Made by a program: the position numbers and the translations under genes. Shown one piece after another: positions 16,304 through 25,869 of a stretch of 34,140 nucleotides of DNA; position 1 is the first letter of the stretch; every line of letters begins with the position of its first letter. Under the pieces are notes generated by a model. The model worked only from the letters and a program-made list of their open reading frames with translations, was not told where the DNA came from and made no database searches. The stretch comes from Pseudomonadota bacterium. Lineage in GTDB: Bacteria; Pseudomonadota; Alphaproteobacteria; Rickettsiales; SXRF01. The stretch covers positions 1-34,140 of the forward strand of contig CAUJIB010000001.1 of the NCBI GenBank assembly GCA_963205245.1, written 5' to 3'.

Positions 16304-17110
16304 ATGAAAAGACTCACCATAATTGACATTTCTTCTAGGAAAAATTCTGTTCCTTTAGTAGTGCTGACGGCTTATAGTGCACCACAGGCACGTTTATTTG
16401 ATCCGTATGTGGATATTTTACTGGTTGGTGATTCACTGGGTATGGTTCTTTATGGAATGGACAGCACGCTTGGTGTAACTACCGAAATGATGATTGCCCA
16501 TGGCAGGGCAGTCGTAAAAGCTTCACAGAAATCATTGGTGGTGGTAGATTTGCCATTTGGCAGCTATCAAGCCTCAAAAGAGCAAGCCTTTGAAACTGCT
16601 GCGCGTATTATGGCAAAAACCGGTTGTAATGCGGTGAAGTTGGAAGGGGGTGTGGAAATGGCAGAAACTGTTAAATTTCTTACATTGCGCGGAATACCGG
16701 TAATGGGGCATGTAGGATTGAAGCCACAAAGTGTAAATGCTATTGGTGGATACCGTACCCAAGGGAAAAATGAAATAGAAGCAGCTGCAATTTTTGCCGA
16801 TGCCAAAGCCATTGAGCAGGCAGGGGCATTTTCACTAGTCATTGAAGGGGTGATAGAAGAGGTCGCTAAAAACCTGACTCTTAACCTTACTATTCCGACC
16901 ATCGGTATTGGTGCATCACCAAATTGTGACGGGCAGGTGTTGGTATCAGAAGATATGTTGGGGTTGAGCGGAGGATATATTCCACGCTTTGTAAAACGTT
17001 ATGCTGAGCTTGCCGGTGCAACTGAAGCAGCAGTCAGGCAGTATGCTGATGAAGTGCGTGCCCGTAAATTTCCCAGCGCGAAATATTGCTATCCTTATAA
17101 GCAGGATTAA
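16304..17110 (+). CDS. panB: 3-methyl-2-oxobutanoate hydroxymethyltransferase
   Basis: 268 residues. It transfers a hydroxymethyl group from methylene-tetrahydrofolate to ketoisovalerate, the first step of pantothenate synthesis. Conserved segments: [28 protein letters not shown] (metal-binding Asp), [10 protein letters not shown] (second metal Asp), [30 protein letters not shown] (catalytic Glu) and [15 protein letters not shown]. panC is not nearby. The stop overlaps the stop of the convergent sugar transferase by 3 bases (TTAA). Confidence 0.97.
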   Translation: MKRLTIIDISSRKNSVPLVVLTAYSAPQARLFDPYVDILLVGDSLGMVLYGMDSTLGVTTEMMIAHGRAVVKASQKSLVVVDLPFGSYQASKEQAFETAARIMAKTGCNAVKLEGGVEMAETVKFLTLRGIPVMGHVGLKPQSVNAIGGYRTQGKNEIEAAAIFADAKAIEQAGAFSLVIEGVIEEVAKNLTLNLTIPTIGIGASPNCDGQVLVSEDMLGLSGGYIPRFVKRYAELAGATEAAVRQYADEVRARKFPSAKYCYPYKQD

Positions 17111-17727
17111 GCTTTGCTGCGGCGATAATCATCCAGTCGCAAAAAAGTGGCGTGACCATCGGTTTTTACTCCGTCACGTTTTATTACCACTAGAATGGTT
17201 TTCAGGATAATTTTTATATCCAGCCAGATAGACCAGTTATCAATATATTCAATGTCCATTTGCAGACGCTCATCCCAGTTAAGGTTATTGCGTCCATTTA
17301 CTTGTGCAAGCCCTGTGATTCCCGGTTTTACTTCATGGCGGCGCATTTCCTGAGTGCTATAATAAGGAAAAAAATCATAAAGCAGTGGTCTTGGCCCTAC
17401 AATACTCATATCTCCTTTTAGAATATTTATAAGCTGCGGCAGTTCATCAAGGCTAAGGCTGCGCATCAGATTGCCAAATTTGGTTAGACGCTGAGCATCA
17501 CTTAATGGTTTACCATCACCATCTACAGTATTTTTCATGCTGCGGAATTTTATAATTTGAAATGGCTTTTGATCAAGACCAGGGCGTTTCTGGGTAAAAA
17601 TTATCGGTCTACCCATAGTTGCCAAAACCATAAGTGCTACGACAAGCAGAACAGGACTTAAAATAATAAGTCCAGCCAAGGCTCCGCTAATATCCATCAG
17701 GCGTTTTATGATGATTCTAGTTTTCAT
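17107..17727 (-). CDS. Bacterial sugar-phosphate transferase (PglC/WbaP family, small form)
   Basis: 206 residues from the ATG at 17727; a GTG at 17733 overlapping the tyrA stop is the alternative. One N-terminal hydrophobic segment (about 14-38) with the family Pro is followed by the catalytic domain: [42 protein letters not shown] (DE catalytic pair), and [14 protein letters not shown]. The family moves a sugar-1-phosphate onto undecaprenyl phosphate to start a surface glycan. Size and topology fit the single re-entrant-helix form like PglC. It is the last gene after tyrA, with no other glycan genes near. Confidence 0.92.
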   Translation of the reverse strand: MKTRIIIKRLMDISGALAGLIILSPVLLVVALMVLATMGRPIIFTQKRPGLDQKPFQIIKFRSMKNTVDGDGKPLSDAQRLTKFGNLMRSLSLDELPQLINILKGDMSIVGPRPLLYDFFPYYSTQEMRRHEVKPGITGLAQVNGRNNLNWDERLQMDIEYIDNWSIWLDIKIILKTILVVIKRDGVKTDGHATFLRLDDYRRSKA

Positions 17728-17729
17728 GA

Positions 17730-18800
17730 TCACGCAAATGTAGCGCGGAATAATTTTAAGCGCAGCAAGAATTTATCTAAGATTTTTTCCACAAGTTTAT
17801 ACTGGGCAGAAATTTGCTCTATATCCACATCCGGAGGAATCAGGGCAGGGGCGGTAAAATCTGCAAATCCTGTACCGGCGTAACGGGAAAAAGGAATGCC
17901 GGCATTTTTTTCCGCTTCCATTACGGTTGTAATAAGGCAGGAAGCAACGATACGTGGGAATAAAACGGTATAAGCAAGCATTTTATCATTTTTGCTTTCC
18001 TCACCGTCCGGTGCGGCTTTTAACTCGTTATGGACATGGGTTACTACATCAATATAACGATCCAATCCTTTTATGATATTATCTTTGTTCAATTCAAATA
18101 TCTCTGCCCATAATTCTGGGCTGGAATGGGAAATACGCAGGAAGGTTTTATAAACAGGCTTATCGTCGGCTTTATCATAAAAATCATCCAAAGGTTGCTT
18201 CACACAAAAAGCAATAAGCTGAGGTAGGTGCGACATATAGCCATAGACCAGATCATGAATCTCAGGTGGCATTCCTTCCAGCTTTGCTCCCATTCCTTGC
18301 CAGAAATCAGCAAGTTTTTTTTGTAATTCTTTATCAGGTGGTGCATCTGGTGTAATGATTACCCGTTTTCGTACAAATAAATCCACCCGCCCTGCCTGTA
18401 CACCGGTTTTTTCACTTCCGGCAATCGGGTGGGCGGGAATAAAAATAGCATGAGGTGGTATATGTGGTTTAATCGCCTCTATAGCCGGTCTTTTTACTGA
18501 CGCCACATCCATAATAATTGCCCCATTTTTCAGGTGTGGAGCTACTGCCTCTGCTACTTCCGTAAGACTAGCAGGTGGGGTGGCTATTATAACCAAATCA
18601 CTTTCAGTTGCGGCAGTTTGCGGGTTGGAATCCGCTATATCAATAAACTTTTCCTTACGGGCAAAAGCAAGGGAAATTTCATTCTGGTCGCAGCCGACAA
18701 TTGTGTTTGCCAGACCATTTTCACGCACAGCGCGAGCAATGGAACTGCCGATTAAGCCCAAGCCGATGATGGTGATACGGTTGAAGGTTGCGGATGTCAT
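17730..18800 (-). CDS. tyrA: Prephenate/arogenate dehydrogenase (TyrA) with extended C-terminus
   Basis: 356 residues, some 60 longer than common TyrA proteins. The NAD(P)-binding GLGLIG is at 13-18, the catalytic His is H124 in AHPIAGSEKTG, and a second conserved His is H191 in YMSHLPQLIA. It oxidatively decarboxylates prephenate (or arogenate) toward tyrosine. After the usual helical domain (about 180-260) a second related segment appears (about 273-350): LAYTVLFPRIVASCL resembles LVYGYMSHLPQLIAFCV, and the expected YAGTGFADFT motif occurs only in this second copy. The ATG overlaps the hisC stop by 4 bases (ATGA). Confidence 0.92.
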   Translation of the reverse strand: MTSATFNRITIIGLGLIGSSIARAVRENGLANTIVGCDQNEISLAFARKEKFIDIADSNPQTAATESDLVIIATPPASLTEVAEAVAPHLKNGAIIMDVASVKRPAIEAIKPHIPPHAIFIPAHPIAGSEKTGVQAGRVDLFVRKRVIITPDAPPDKELQKKLADFWQGMGAKLEGMPPEIHDLVYGYMSHLPQLIAFCVKQPLDDFYDKADDKPVYKTFLRISHSSPELWAEIFELNKDNIIKGLDRYIDVVTHVHNELKAAPDGEESKNDKMLAYTVLFPRIVASCLITTVMEAEKNAGIPFSRYAGTGFADFTAPALIPPDVDIEQISAQYKLVEKILDKFLLRLKLFRATFA

Positions 18801-19882
18801 TTTGACAAAAATTCTTTAAGGGCAGACACCACTGCTTTATTGTCTTCTTCCAGTCCGATGCTGATGCGTAGGCAGTTAGGCAGGCCGTAATTTACGACTT
18901 CCCGAACAATCAATCCCCGCTCCAAAAGGTAGGCATTGGCATAGTAGGCGGTATGTTTTTCTACAGGGATTTCAACAATTAAAAAATTGCCTATACTGGG
19001 ATGAACGGTAAGCCCAAGTTTGGTTATTTCCGTGTTAAGCCAATCCAGCCATTTACGATTAAATTCTTTGGTTCTTTGAGTAAATCCAGTGTCGCGTATT
19101 GCAGCAATTCCTGCAGATATTGCCGGAGTTGAAATATTAAAAGGGCCTCGGATTCGGTTTACTGCATCTATAATATGGGCAGGTGCAAACATCCAGCCGA
19201 GGCGCAGAGCAGAAAGACCATAAATCTTGGAAAATGTCCGAAGCATCACAGTATTTTCGCTGGTTTTTACCAATTCACTGCCGTCGCTGTAATCGTCAGG
19301 AGTTGCATATTCGCTATAGGCATCATCAATCGCAAGAATCACATTCTTAGGTAAATTGTCATGCAGGTGTTTCATTTCGCTGGCGGAAATATATGATCCG
19401 GTGGGATTATTAGGATTAGCAATAAAAACAATTTTGGTTTTTTCAGTTACAGCTTTCAGTATGGCATCAACATCGGTACGTAGGTTTTTTTCTGGGGCAA
19501 AAATTACTTTCGCGCCGACACTTTGTGCATAGATTTTATACATTAAAAAACCATGCTCGCTAATTAACACCTCATCATCGGCTTTGACATAAGCATGGAT
19601 CAGTAGTCCAATCAGTTCATCGGAACCAGCGCCACAAACTATTTGACCGGATGGTAAATTATATACTTCAGCAATTGTCTCGCGCAGTTTTGTTGCTGAT
19701 CCGTCAGGATAGCGGTGTAAATTTCCGGCAGCTTCCTTATAGGCTTCTATAGCCGCAGGGCTTGCGCCTAACGGTGTTTCATTGGAGGAAAGTTTTACCA
19801 CACGCACACCTGCTTTGGCAGTGGATTTGCCGCCAACATAAGGGGCTATGTCTAAAATACCAGCGTTGGGTGTCGGGCGCAT
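18797..19882 (-). CDS. hisC: HisC-type histidinol-phosphate/aromatic aminotransferase
   Basis: 361 residues from the ATG at 19882; an earlier ATG at 19912 would run into the upstream gene. It is a PLP-dependent class II aminotransferase. Visible motifs: VKLSSNETPLG at the N-terminus, the pocket segments IANPNNPTGSYIS and AIDDAYSEY, and the PLP lysine in LRTFSKIYGLSALRLGW. It sits between chorismate mutase (7 bases) and tyrA (4-base overlap), so it probably converts 4-hydroxyphenylpyruvate or phenylpyruvate to Tyr or Phe, possibly also serving histidine synthesis since the his block here contains no hisC. Confidence 0.93.
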   Translation of the reverse strand: MRPTPNAGILDIAPYVGGKSTAKAGVRVVKLSSNETPLGASPAAIEAYKEAAGNLHRYPDGSATKLRETIAEVYNLPSGQIVCGAGSDELIGLLIHAYVKADDEVLISEHGFLMYKIYAQSVGAKVIFAPEKNLRTDVDAILKAVTEKTKIVFIANPNNPTGSYISASEMKHLHDNLPKNVILAIDDAYSEYATPDDYSDGSELVKTSENTVMLRTFSKIYGLSALRLGWMFAPAHIIDAVNRIRGPFNISTPAISAGIAAIRDTGFTQRTKEFNRKWLDWLNTEITKLGLTVHPSIGNFLIVEIPVEKHTAYYANAYLLERGLIVREVVNYGLPNCLRISIGLEEDNKAVVSALKEFLSK

Positions 19883-19889
19883 ATGAACC

Positions 19890-20792
19890 TCAAATATTCT
19901 GTGAATTCGCAAGAGTTATTGGTGTTGCATAAATACCCAGAAAATAACATCTGAAAATAGATCTTCCGAGTGAAGAAATTACTGCTGCAAATTCTTCATG
20001 CTCAGCATTAATAAAGCCTTTTACTTCTATAAGATGGTGGCGGCTGGCTGGATTTATAGTTGCTATATTAAGCCATGTTACTTCCAGACGGGCATTAGAA
20101 AAAGCAGTTTGCAGGCGGCTTTGGCTAACATTATGCTCAGCTTCCACAGCTATTAATGATATATCATCATCTGATGGTTCTGGCGTAAGTTTGGCAATTG
20201 CAAGGGCGGCAGGAAAATCTTTGCCGGCTATGTCACTATAGATAAACGGAATATGGGCAAAAACTTTGGGAGCATTAGCTCCCTGCTGTATTAAGGTAGT
20301 CCACCACTCATTATTGTCTGCGCTGCGGGGGAATGGAACTATCCCAACGGCTGCTTTGCCGTCCATAATATCACCAATTATACGTTTACCATGTGGTTGT
20401 TTTGTAATTGGCAGAGAAGAACCAAAATATTCTCTTGCCAGCCAGTAAAGCCTTTCTTCTTTATTATCAAAGAATACGGACAGGCTAAGTTTAGATTCAA
20501 TACTGGTGGATGCGCCAATGATAATACGCCATATTGCTGCAGCTGCTTCTGCAGGAAAATCAGTTTTACGGAAACTTTCTATGATACGGCGTATCATTTC
20601 TGCTTCCCGTCCAGAGCGGATAGGGCAGATATTAGAGGTGGTTTTTCTTTTAAGATCGCCAACCTGTTTTACAACCTTTGTGCGTTTTATAAGTAGGTCA
20701 ATTATTGATTCATCAATTTCGTCAATTTGACGACGAAATTCGGCAAGCTCTGTGCTACCACTTATGTTATTCATGTTGTTCTGGTTATTCAT
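19890..20792 (-). CDS. Chorismate mutase (AroQ) fused to a C-terminal prephenate-dehydratase-like region
   Basis: 300 residues. Residues about 14-100 form an AroQ chorismate mutase: FRRQIDEIDESIIDLLIKR with the active-site Arg, R37, K48 in GDLKRK, and IRSGREAEMIRRI with Arg and Glu. It rearranges chorismate to prephenate. The remaining 200 residues (from KLSLSVFFDN) look like a periplasmic-binding-type fold followed by an ACT-like end. They show no Thr-Arg-Phe motif of active prephenate dehydratase, so I would not assume dehydratase activity. Similar long chorismate mutases occur in other Alphaproteobacteria. First gene of the Tyr/Phe operon. Confidence 0.85.
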   Translation of the reverse strand: MNNQNNMNNISGSTELAEFRRQIDEIDESIIDLLIKRTKVVKQVGDLKRKTTSNICPIRSGREAEMIRRIIESFRKTDFPAEAAAAIWRIIIGASTSIESKLSLSVFFDNKEERLYWLAREYFGSSLPITKQPHGKRIIGDIMDGKAAVGIVPFPRSADNNEWWTTLIQQGANAPKVFAHIPFIYSDIAGKDFPAALAIAKLTPEPSDDDISLIAVEAEHNVSQSRLQTAFSNARLEVTWLNIATINPASRHHLIEVKGFINAEHEEFAAVISSLGRSIFRCYFLGIYATPITLANSQNI

Positions 20793-20947
20793 AATTAAGT
20801 TAATATTTGCTTCAGTTATGGTAGTTTGTTGTTAATGGCGATAACTTATGTAGTGGCACTGGGCAAGTAAAATCAATAGTGTGGTTTTATAAATTTATTT
20901 ACCGTATCTTGACCTAGCACCATAAAATATTGTAAAGATAGGGGCTT

Positions 20948-22123
20948 ATGAAGAAAATATCAACATTCGGCGCAAGTTATAAAGAGGTAGAAATTGGTGA
21001 TATTGTAAATATTGCCATTGAAACGCCATTAACTTTAGAATGTGGGGTAGAGGTTTATAATGTTCCTATAGCCTATCAATCTTATGGTAAGTTGAACGCG
21101 GAAAAAAGCAACGTAATTTTAGTTTGCCATGCCCTGACAGGCGATCAGTATCTTTGTGGTAAGCATCCTGTTACCGGCAAAGAAGGCTGGTGGGACAGAA
21201 TGGTGGGAAGCGGTAAACCAATAGATACCAATAAATATTTTGTTATTTGTTCCAATATTATTGGTGGATGCATGGGGTCATTCGGCCCTAAGGAAATTAA
21301 CCGGAAAGACGGCAATAATTATGGTCTTTCTTTTCCGTTCATTACCATTGAAGATATGGTTAAGGCGCAGGCTTTGTTATTGGACAAGCTTGGTATAGGA
21401 AAAATTTTCTGTGTAATTGGCGGCTCAATGGGAGGAATGCAGGCTTTAGAATGGGCAAGGCACTTTCCTGAGAGATTGTTTGCGGTAATGCCAATTGCAA
21501 CTTCTACCCGACAATCAGCCCAAAATATTGCTTTTCATGAAATTGGCAGGCAGGCGATTATGGCCGATCCAGATTGGTGCGATGGTGATTATATAAAAAA
21601 CCATAAATATCCGGCTAAAGGCTTATCAGTTGCCCGTATGGCAGCACATGTAACTTATCTTTCTGAGAAAATGCTGCAGGAGAAATTTGGCCGTCATTTG
21701 CAAGATGGTGAGGATTATACTTATGGTTTTGGCGCAGATTTTCGTGTGGAAAGTTATTTGCGCCATCAAGGAGCAAGTTTTGTAGAACGATTTGATGCAA
21801 ATTCGTATCTATACCTTACCCGTGCCGCGAGTTATTTTGATTTAACCAACGGTGGTGCTCGTAAATTAACCGATATATTTGCGGAAACTCATATTCGTTT
21901 TTGTGTCGTATCATTTACCAGTGATTGGCTATATTCGTCTATTGAAAGCAGGAATCTGGTGCGTGCTCTTAATGCTGCCCGTGCTAATGTAAGCTTCACC
22001 GAAATTGAAAGCGATAAGGGGCATGATTCTTTCTTATTAGAACTGCCTGAGTTTGATGCAGTAGTGCGTGGTTTTATAGAAGGTTCGGCAGCTTTATATG
22101 GGATAGGTAAAAATAATGAATAA
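20948..22123 (+). CDS. metX: Homoserine O-acyltransferase MetX
   Basis: 391 residues, alpha/beta-hydrolase fold. It acylates homoserine for methionine synthesis. The catalytic triad is S160 in the nucleophile elbow [13 protein letters not shown]326 in FTSDWLY and H359 in GHDSFLLE. The oxyanion-hole region CHALTGD and the MetX segment GGCMGSFGP are present. Whether acetyl- or succinyl-CoA is used cannot be decided from what I see. An AGGGG ribosome-binding site lies 4 bases before the ATG. It overlaps metW by 8 bases, the usual alphaproteobacterial pairing. Confidence 0.96.
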   Translation: MKKISTFGASYKEVEIGDIVNIAIETPLTLECGVEVYNVPIAYQSYGKLNAEKSNVILVCHALTGDQYLCGKHPVTGKEGWWDRMVGSGKPIDTNKYFVICSNIIGGCMGSFGPKEINRKDGNNYGLSFPFITIEDMVKAQALLLDKLGIGKIFCVIGGSMGGMQALEWARHFPERLFAVMPIATSTRQSAQNIAFHEIGRQAIMADPDWCDGDYIKNHKYPAKGLSVARMAAHVTYLSEKMLQEKFGRHLQDGEDYTYGFGADFRVESYLRHQGASFVERFDANSYLYLTRAASYFDLTNGGARKLTDIFAETHIRFCVVSFTSDWLYSSIESRNLVRALNAARANVSFTEIESDKGHDSFLLELPEFDAVVRGFIEGSAALYGIGKNNE

Positions 22124-22727
22124 TACGCTGCTTCGTCCTGATTTATGTGTTATAGCCGATATGATAGAGCAAAACTCTTCCCTACTTGATGTGGGGTGTG
22201 GGGAAGGCGATTTACTCGCTTATCTACAGCAAGAAAAAAAGGTGCTGGGACGGGGAATAGAGCTTTCACAGAGCGGAGTAAATCGGTGTATAGCTCGTGG
22301 GCTTTCTGTAATTCAGGGTGATGCCGATGTTGATTTGCCTTATTATCTAGATAAATCATATGATTATGTCGTATTAAGCCATACTTTGCAAACTTTACGT
22401 AACCCTAAGGAAGTATTAGAACATTTAGTACGTATTGGCAAGCATGCTATTGTTTCTGTTCCAAATTTTGGGCATTGGAAAAATCGTATGTATCTCGCCG
22501 TTAAGGGAAGAATGCCTGTAACCCGTACTTTAAGTTATCAGTGGTATGACACTCCAAATATCCACTTCTGCACCATTACAGATTTTATAAATTTATGTCA
22601 AGATCTTGATTTATCAGTAGAAAAAAGTATTTATATAACTGAATCAGGTGCTTCTTCCAATGTAAATAATCATACTAGGTTTGCTAATTTATTTGGGCAA
22701 AATGGTATTTTTATGATTAGGGATTAA
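22116..22727 (+). CDS. metW: Methionine biosynthesis protein MetW
   Basis: 203 residues, SAM-methyltransferase-like fold: [15 protein letters not shown] at about 23-37 binds the nucleotide in relatives, then [23 protein letters not shown], and the MetW-typical [15 protein letters not shown] and [17 protein letters not shown]. MetW works with MetX in many proteobacteria to make it active; its own methyl-transfer activity is not established. The start overlaps the metX stop region, with AGGT as ribosome-binding site. Confidence 0.96.
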   Translation: MNNTLLRPDLCVIADMIEQNSSLLDVGCGEGDLLAYLQQEKKVLGRGIELSQSGVNRCIARGLSVIQGDADVDLPYYLDKSYDYVVLSHTLQTLRNPKEVLEHLVRIGKHAIVSVPNFGHWKNRMYLAVKGRMPVTRTLSYQWYDTPNIHFCTITDFINLCQDLDLSVEKSIYITESGASSNVNNHTRFANLFGQNGIFMIRD

Positions 22728-22787
22728 TTGATGGCCTATAATTCGTAACAAATTAATTAAATCTTAGATGATTTTCCTGTATAGTGT

Positions 22788-22803
22788 GTTTCTGTTTAGA
22801 AAC
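22788..22803. repeat. Short inverted repeat upstream of the AsmA-family gene
   Basis: GTTTCT-GTTT-AGAAAC is a perfect 6-bp inverted repeat ending 15 bases before the AsmA ATG and just after a TATAGT that could be a -10. It might be an operator or an mRNA hairpin. Low weight because of its size. Confidence 0.3.
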
Positions 22804-22817
22804 TCATAAGGTTTAGA

Positions 22818-25772
22818 ATGCGGAAAGAAAATAAAAAATTAATCAAGATACTTGTGCTAACGGTATTTATACTTGTTGCAGGTTTTGAATGGCTGCTTTT
22901 TTCGATAAGCAGCTGGATTAGACCAGAGTTATATCAGAAACAGGTCTTGGAAAGCATTAAGAGGCAGACCGGACAGGATGTTGTGGTTCGTGGTGAGATA
23001 GAATTTTCATTATTCCCGTTACCTAAAATTATAATAAATAGTTTAGAAGTTGATGGAAAGTCAGGGCTTGATACTTCTATACCTACTCTTACAGCTTCTA
23101 AATTAGAAATACATATTGCTCCTATGTCATTATTTACGGAGCATGTAGAGGTGTCAGGCGTTACGTTGGTAAATCCAGTTTTATCATTGGAACGCTCATC
23201 TGATAATACGGTGCACTGGGGGTGGTTTAATGCTAGATTATTGAAAACATTTAATAATTCTGATGTTAATGTAAAAGCTCCTCCTTTACTGATAAAAGGC
23301 GGAGCAATAAAATACCAGGATAATGTCAATAATGAAAATATGTTGGTAGAGAATCTTGATACTTCTGTAGCTTATGGAGGGAATTTATTTATTAAAGGCA
23401 AAATGAAAAATTCTGGACGGATATTTGATTTTGCTATTGATGGCAATAAAACCGATTTACCGGTTACTGGTGATGAATTCCCGCTTAGCCTTAACATATC
23501 TTCTGCCGATGGAAGTCTGTTTACAATCAGCAGTGTCATTGATTTATCCAAAGAACTACCAAAAATAACAGGAAATTTCAAATTTAACATAAGTGATGCT
23601 TGGAACTGGTTCGTTTCATGGGAAAATATAAATAACTACCAAAATAAAAACGGTAAAAATGGTCAAAATAATTCTAGACAACTTCTTCCTATAGAGTTGG
23701 GTGGTGTTTGGAATTTAGATAATAGTGATAACAGTATAAAAGTTCAGAATTTTAATATGAAAGGTCTGAATTCTCAGGGTGAAGGTAATGCTAATATTAA
23801 GTGGAATAACTGGTATCCGACCATTGCTGCTGATATGGATTTTGCTTATGTAGACTATTTCATTTGGAAAAGATTGCTGGAAGATCGTATAGCTGCAAAA
23901 AAACTTCTTAATCAGAGAGAAGATGACTTTGTTACCAATTATAACTTTCAAAAAGAGAACCCATTACCTGAAAATATAGAATTGCGGTTGAATATTAATG
24001 CAAAGAAAATTCTCTTTGAAAAAGAAGAGTGGTTGAATACCCGCCTAAATGCAGTTTTGGATCGTGGGGCATTTACTATAAATCAGTGTGATATAAAATT
24101 AGCCGGTGGTGGTCTTCTTTCTATATTCGGAGTAATTTCCCAAGGTGGATTAGGAGAATTACGTTTTGAGGGAAACATGGAGGCTAAAGGCAAATCATTA
24201 CATGATACCCTATCTATGTTTTATTCTTACGCAAGCGACATGCCTAGTGCTGGTATGGGTGAGTTTTCTATAAAATCAAATTTATATATTAATTCAGAGC
24301 AGGTGCGTTTGTTTGAGGCAGAAGCGTTAGTTGGTGATATGCCTATAGCCGGTACCATTACCACTTATACGGTAGGAGATCCGCGGATTGATGCACAAAT
24401 AAAATTAAATGAAGTGAATTTTGATGCTGTACGCGATGCATGGTGGAAGAAGAAATTGGAAGAAGAAAATGATAGTTCCGGTAATCAAGATATTTTCCGT
24501 AAAGATCAAGATATTTCCGATGGTAAAAAAGTTGGTCAAAACTCATTTAACACCTCTCAAATAGAAAAAAAACTAGCTGGGTTTGAATGGCTAAAAAATT
24601 TATATATGAGAATAGATGCAAAAGTCTATGTTGATAAATTCACATTTTTGGAACGCCAAGGAGAGAAAGCATCGTTTTATATATATGCTTATAAAGGAGC
24701 CTTTAAGGTTTCGGATCTACAGTTTATATATCCTGATGGCACTATGGAAATTAGTTGTAGTTTGAATGTAAACGATAGATTGCCGTATATTGGTTTGATG
24801 ATTAGTGGAGATAAATTAGATACAGGATATTTTCTTTCCTCTCGGACTGGTAAAAATAATTTGCCAAAACCTGTTAGTTCTGATGTAGCCAAAGATAAAA
24901 ATATTAAGAAACGGGATTTACTTCTTGCTCCTAAGAAAGACGTAGAACCAAAGGAGAAATTTGGTTTCAAGCAATATGCTGATGATCAAATTTTCTTGGA
25001 TTGGATGAATGATTTTAATGGCACTATTGATCTTAGCTTACATAAATTTGTCCATAAAAATATAACGATGGAAAAAGTTAAACTACAGGCAAAGCTTGAA
25101 GATAAAAATCTTACAGTACAAAATTTGGGGTTTGTTTATTCACAGGCGGAAAGTAAGATTGTGGGAACACTTTACGGTGGTAAAATACCGGGGGTGTCCA
25201 TGAATTTTACTATGACTAATGCAGATCTTTATGAAGTAGCAGATCAGCTTATAGGTATAAAAAATATTTCCGGATATGCCAATATAAGCGGAGTTCTTTC
25301 TGCATCTGGTTGGAATTTCAGGGAATGGCTAGACAATATGGATGCAAAATTCCTTTTTGCTGCACACGGTGTGAAATTTCAGGGAATTAACTTAGCTTCG
25401 GTAGGTAATGTAGTTGAAGTGGCTCGTTCATCTGCCGACGTTTTCAATAACGTAAATAATATAGTCACTAAAGGTACTACGGAATTTTCAGTAGATGGGG
25501 CAATGAATATTAAGGATGGTGAACTTCGCGCTCCTAACCTTACATTAAGGTCTGGGTTGATTACCGGTGCTATTATAGGTGGTATAAAATTACGGTCACT
25601 TATAGGGCAATTTTCTACCTTATTCCGTTTTTATAATTTAGCTCCTAATAGCGCTCCAGTAATGATAATTAACATTTCAGGGAAATTGGATCGTCCTGAA
25701 ATAAAAGTTGATACTTCATCACTTGAAGATTTTGTAGCAAGAAGGAATGTGGGAAGAAATTCCAGCCAATAA
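22818..25772 (+). CDS. AsmA-family protein (large envelope protein)
   Basis: 984 residues. An N-terminal membrane anchor (about 9-31) is followed by the AsmA N-terminal region: PELYQKQVLESIKRQTGQDVVVRGEIEFSLFPLPKI, with the SLFPLPKI and VSGVTLVNPVLSLER segments typical of the family. The long middle is beta-rich, and the AsmA C-terminal region (about 780-960) includes GYANISGVLSASGWNFREWLDNMDAKF and the ending IRINISGKLDRPEIKVD-like segment. AsmA relatives are repeated-beta-groove proteins linked to lipid traffic or outer-membrane assembly. Three nearby Lys/Asn/Asp-rich stretches suggest flexible insertions. It is probably a single-gene unit. Confidence 0.9.
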   Translation: MRKENKKLIKILVLTVFILVAGFEWLLFSISSWIRPELYQKQVLESIKRQTGQDVVVRGEIEFSLFPLPKIIINSLEVDGKSGLDTSIPTLTASKLEIHIAPMSLFTEHVEVSGVTLVNPVLSLERSSDNTVHWGWFNARLLKTFNNSDVNVKAPPLLIKGGAIKYQDNVNNENMLVENLDTSVAYGGNLFIKGKMKNSGRIFDFAIDGNKTDLPVTGDEFPLSLNISSADGSLFTISSVIDLSKELPKITGNFKFNISDAWNWFVSWENINNYQNKNGKNGQNNSRQLLPIELGGVWNLDNSDNSIKVQNFNMKGLNSQGEGNANIKWNNWYPTIAADMDFAYVDYFIWKRLLEDRIAAKKLLNQREDDFVTNYNFQKENPLPENIELRLNINAKKILFEKEEWLNTRLNAVLDRGAFTINQCDIKLAGGGLLSIFGVISQGGLGELRFEGNMEAKGKSLHDTLSMFYSYASDMPSAGMGEFSIKSNLYINSEQVRLFEAEALVGDMPIAGTITTYTVGDPRIDAQIKLNEVNFDAVRDAWWKKKLEEENDSSGNQDIFRKDQDISDGKKVGQNSFNTSQIEKKLAGFEWLKNLYMRIDAKVYVDKFTFLERQGEKASFYIYAYKGAFKVSDLQFIYPDGTMEISCSLNVNDRLPYIGLMISGDKLDTGYFLSSRTGKNNLPKPVSSDVAKDKNIKKRDLLLAPKKDVEPKEKFGFKQYADDQIFLDWMNDFNGTIDLSLHKFVHKNITMEKVKLQAKLEDKNLTVQNLGFVYSQAESKIVGTLYGGKIPGVSMNFTMTNADLYEVADQLIGIKNISGYANISGVLSASGWNFREWLDNMDAKFLFAAHGVKFQGINLASVGNVVEVARSSADVFNNVNNIVTKGTTEFSVDGAMNIKDGELRAPNLTLRSGLITGAIIGGIKLRSLIGQFSTLFRFYNLAPNSAPVMIINISGKLDRPEIKVDTSSLEDFVARRNVGRNSSQ
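24485..24519. repeat. Imperfect 21-base near-tandem repeat in the AsmA-family gene
   Basis: TCAAGATATTTTCCG (24485) recurs as TCAAGATATTTCCG (24506), 21 bases apart, giving QDIFRKD-QDIS in the protein. It falls in a polar, low-conservation insertion and looks like replication slippage; it keeps the reading frame. Confidence 0.5.
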
Positions 25773-25815
25773 ACATATAGATAGCAATTATGTTATTGTT
25801 ATTATATTGCTTTTC

Positions 25816-25839
25816 AAATTACTATGATTATAGTAATTT
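25816..25839 (+). terminator. Possible AT-rich hairpin terminator after the AsmA-family gene
   Basis: AAATTACTAT and ATAGTAATTT form a perfect 10-bp stem with a GATT loop, 43 bases after the AsmA stop, ending in TTTT and then A. The stem has almost no G+C, so termination would be weak; it could instead be a binding site for a dimeric regulator before the EAL-like gene. Confidence 0.35.
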
Positions 25840-25869
25840 TACTGCCTAATAATTTAAGGCTTACAAAGC

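Noticed and set aside
20793..20947. SAM-II or other riboswitch before metX
   Set aside because: The conserved SAM-II pseudoknot core, including GCTAAA, could not be found. The 155 bases contain a TTGACC at 20909 but no convincing -10 at the right distance.
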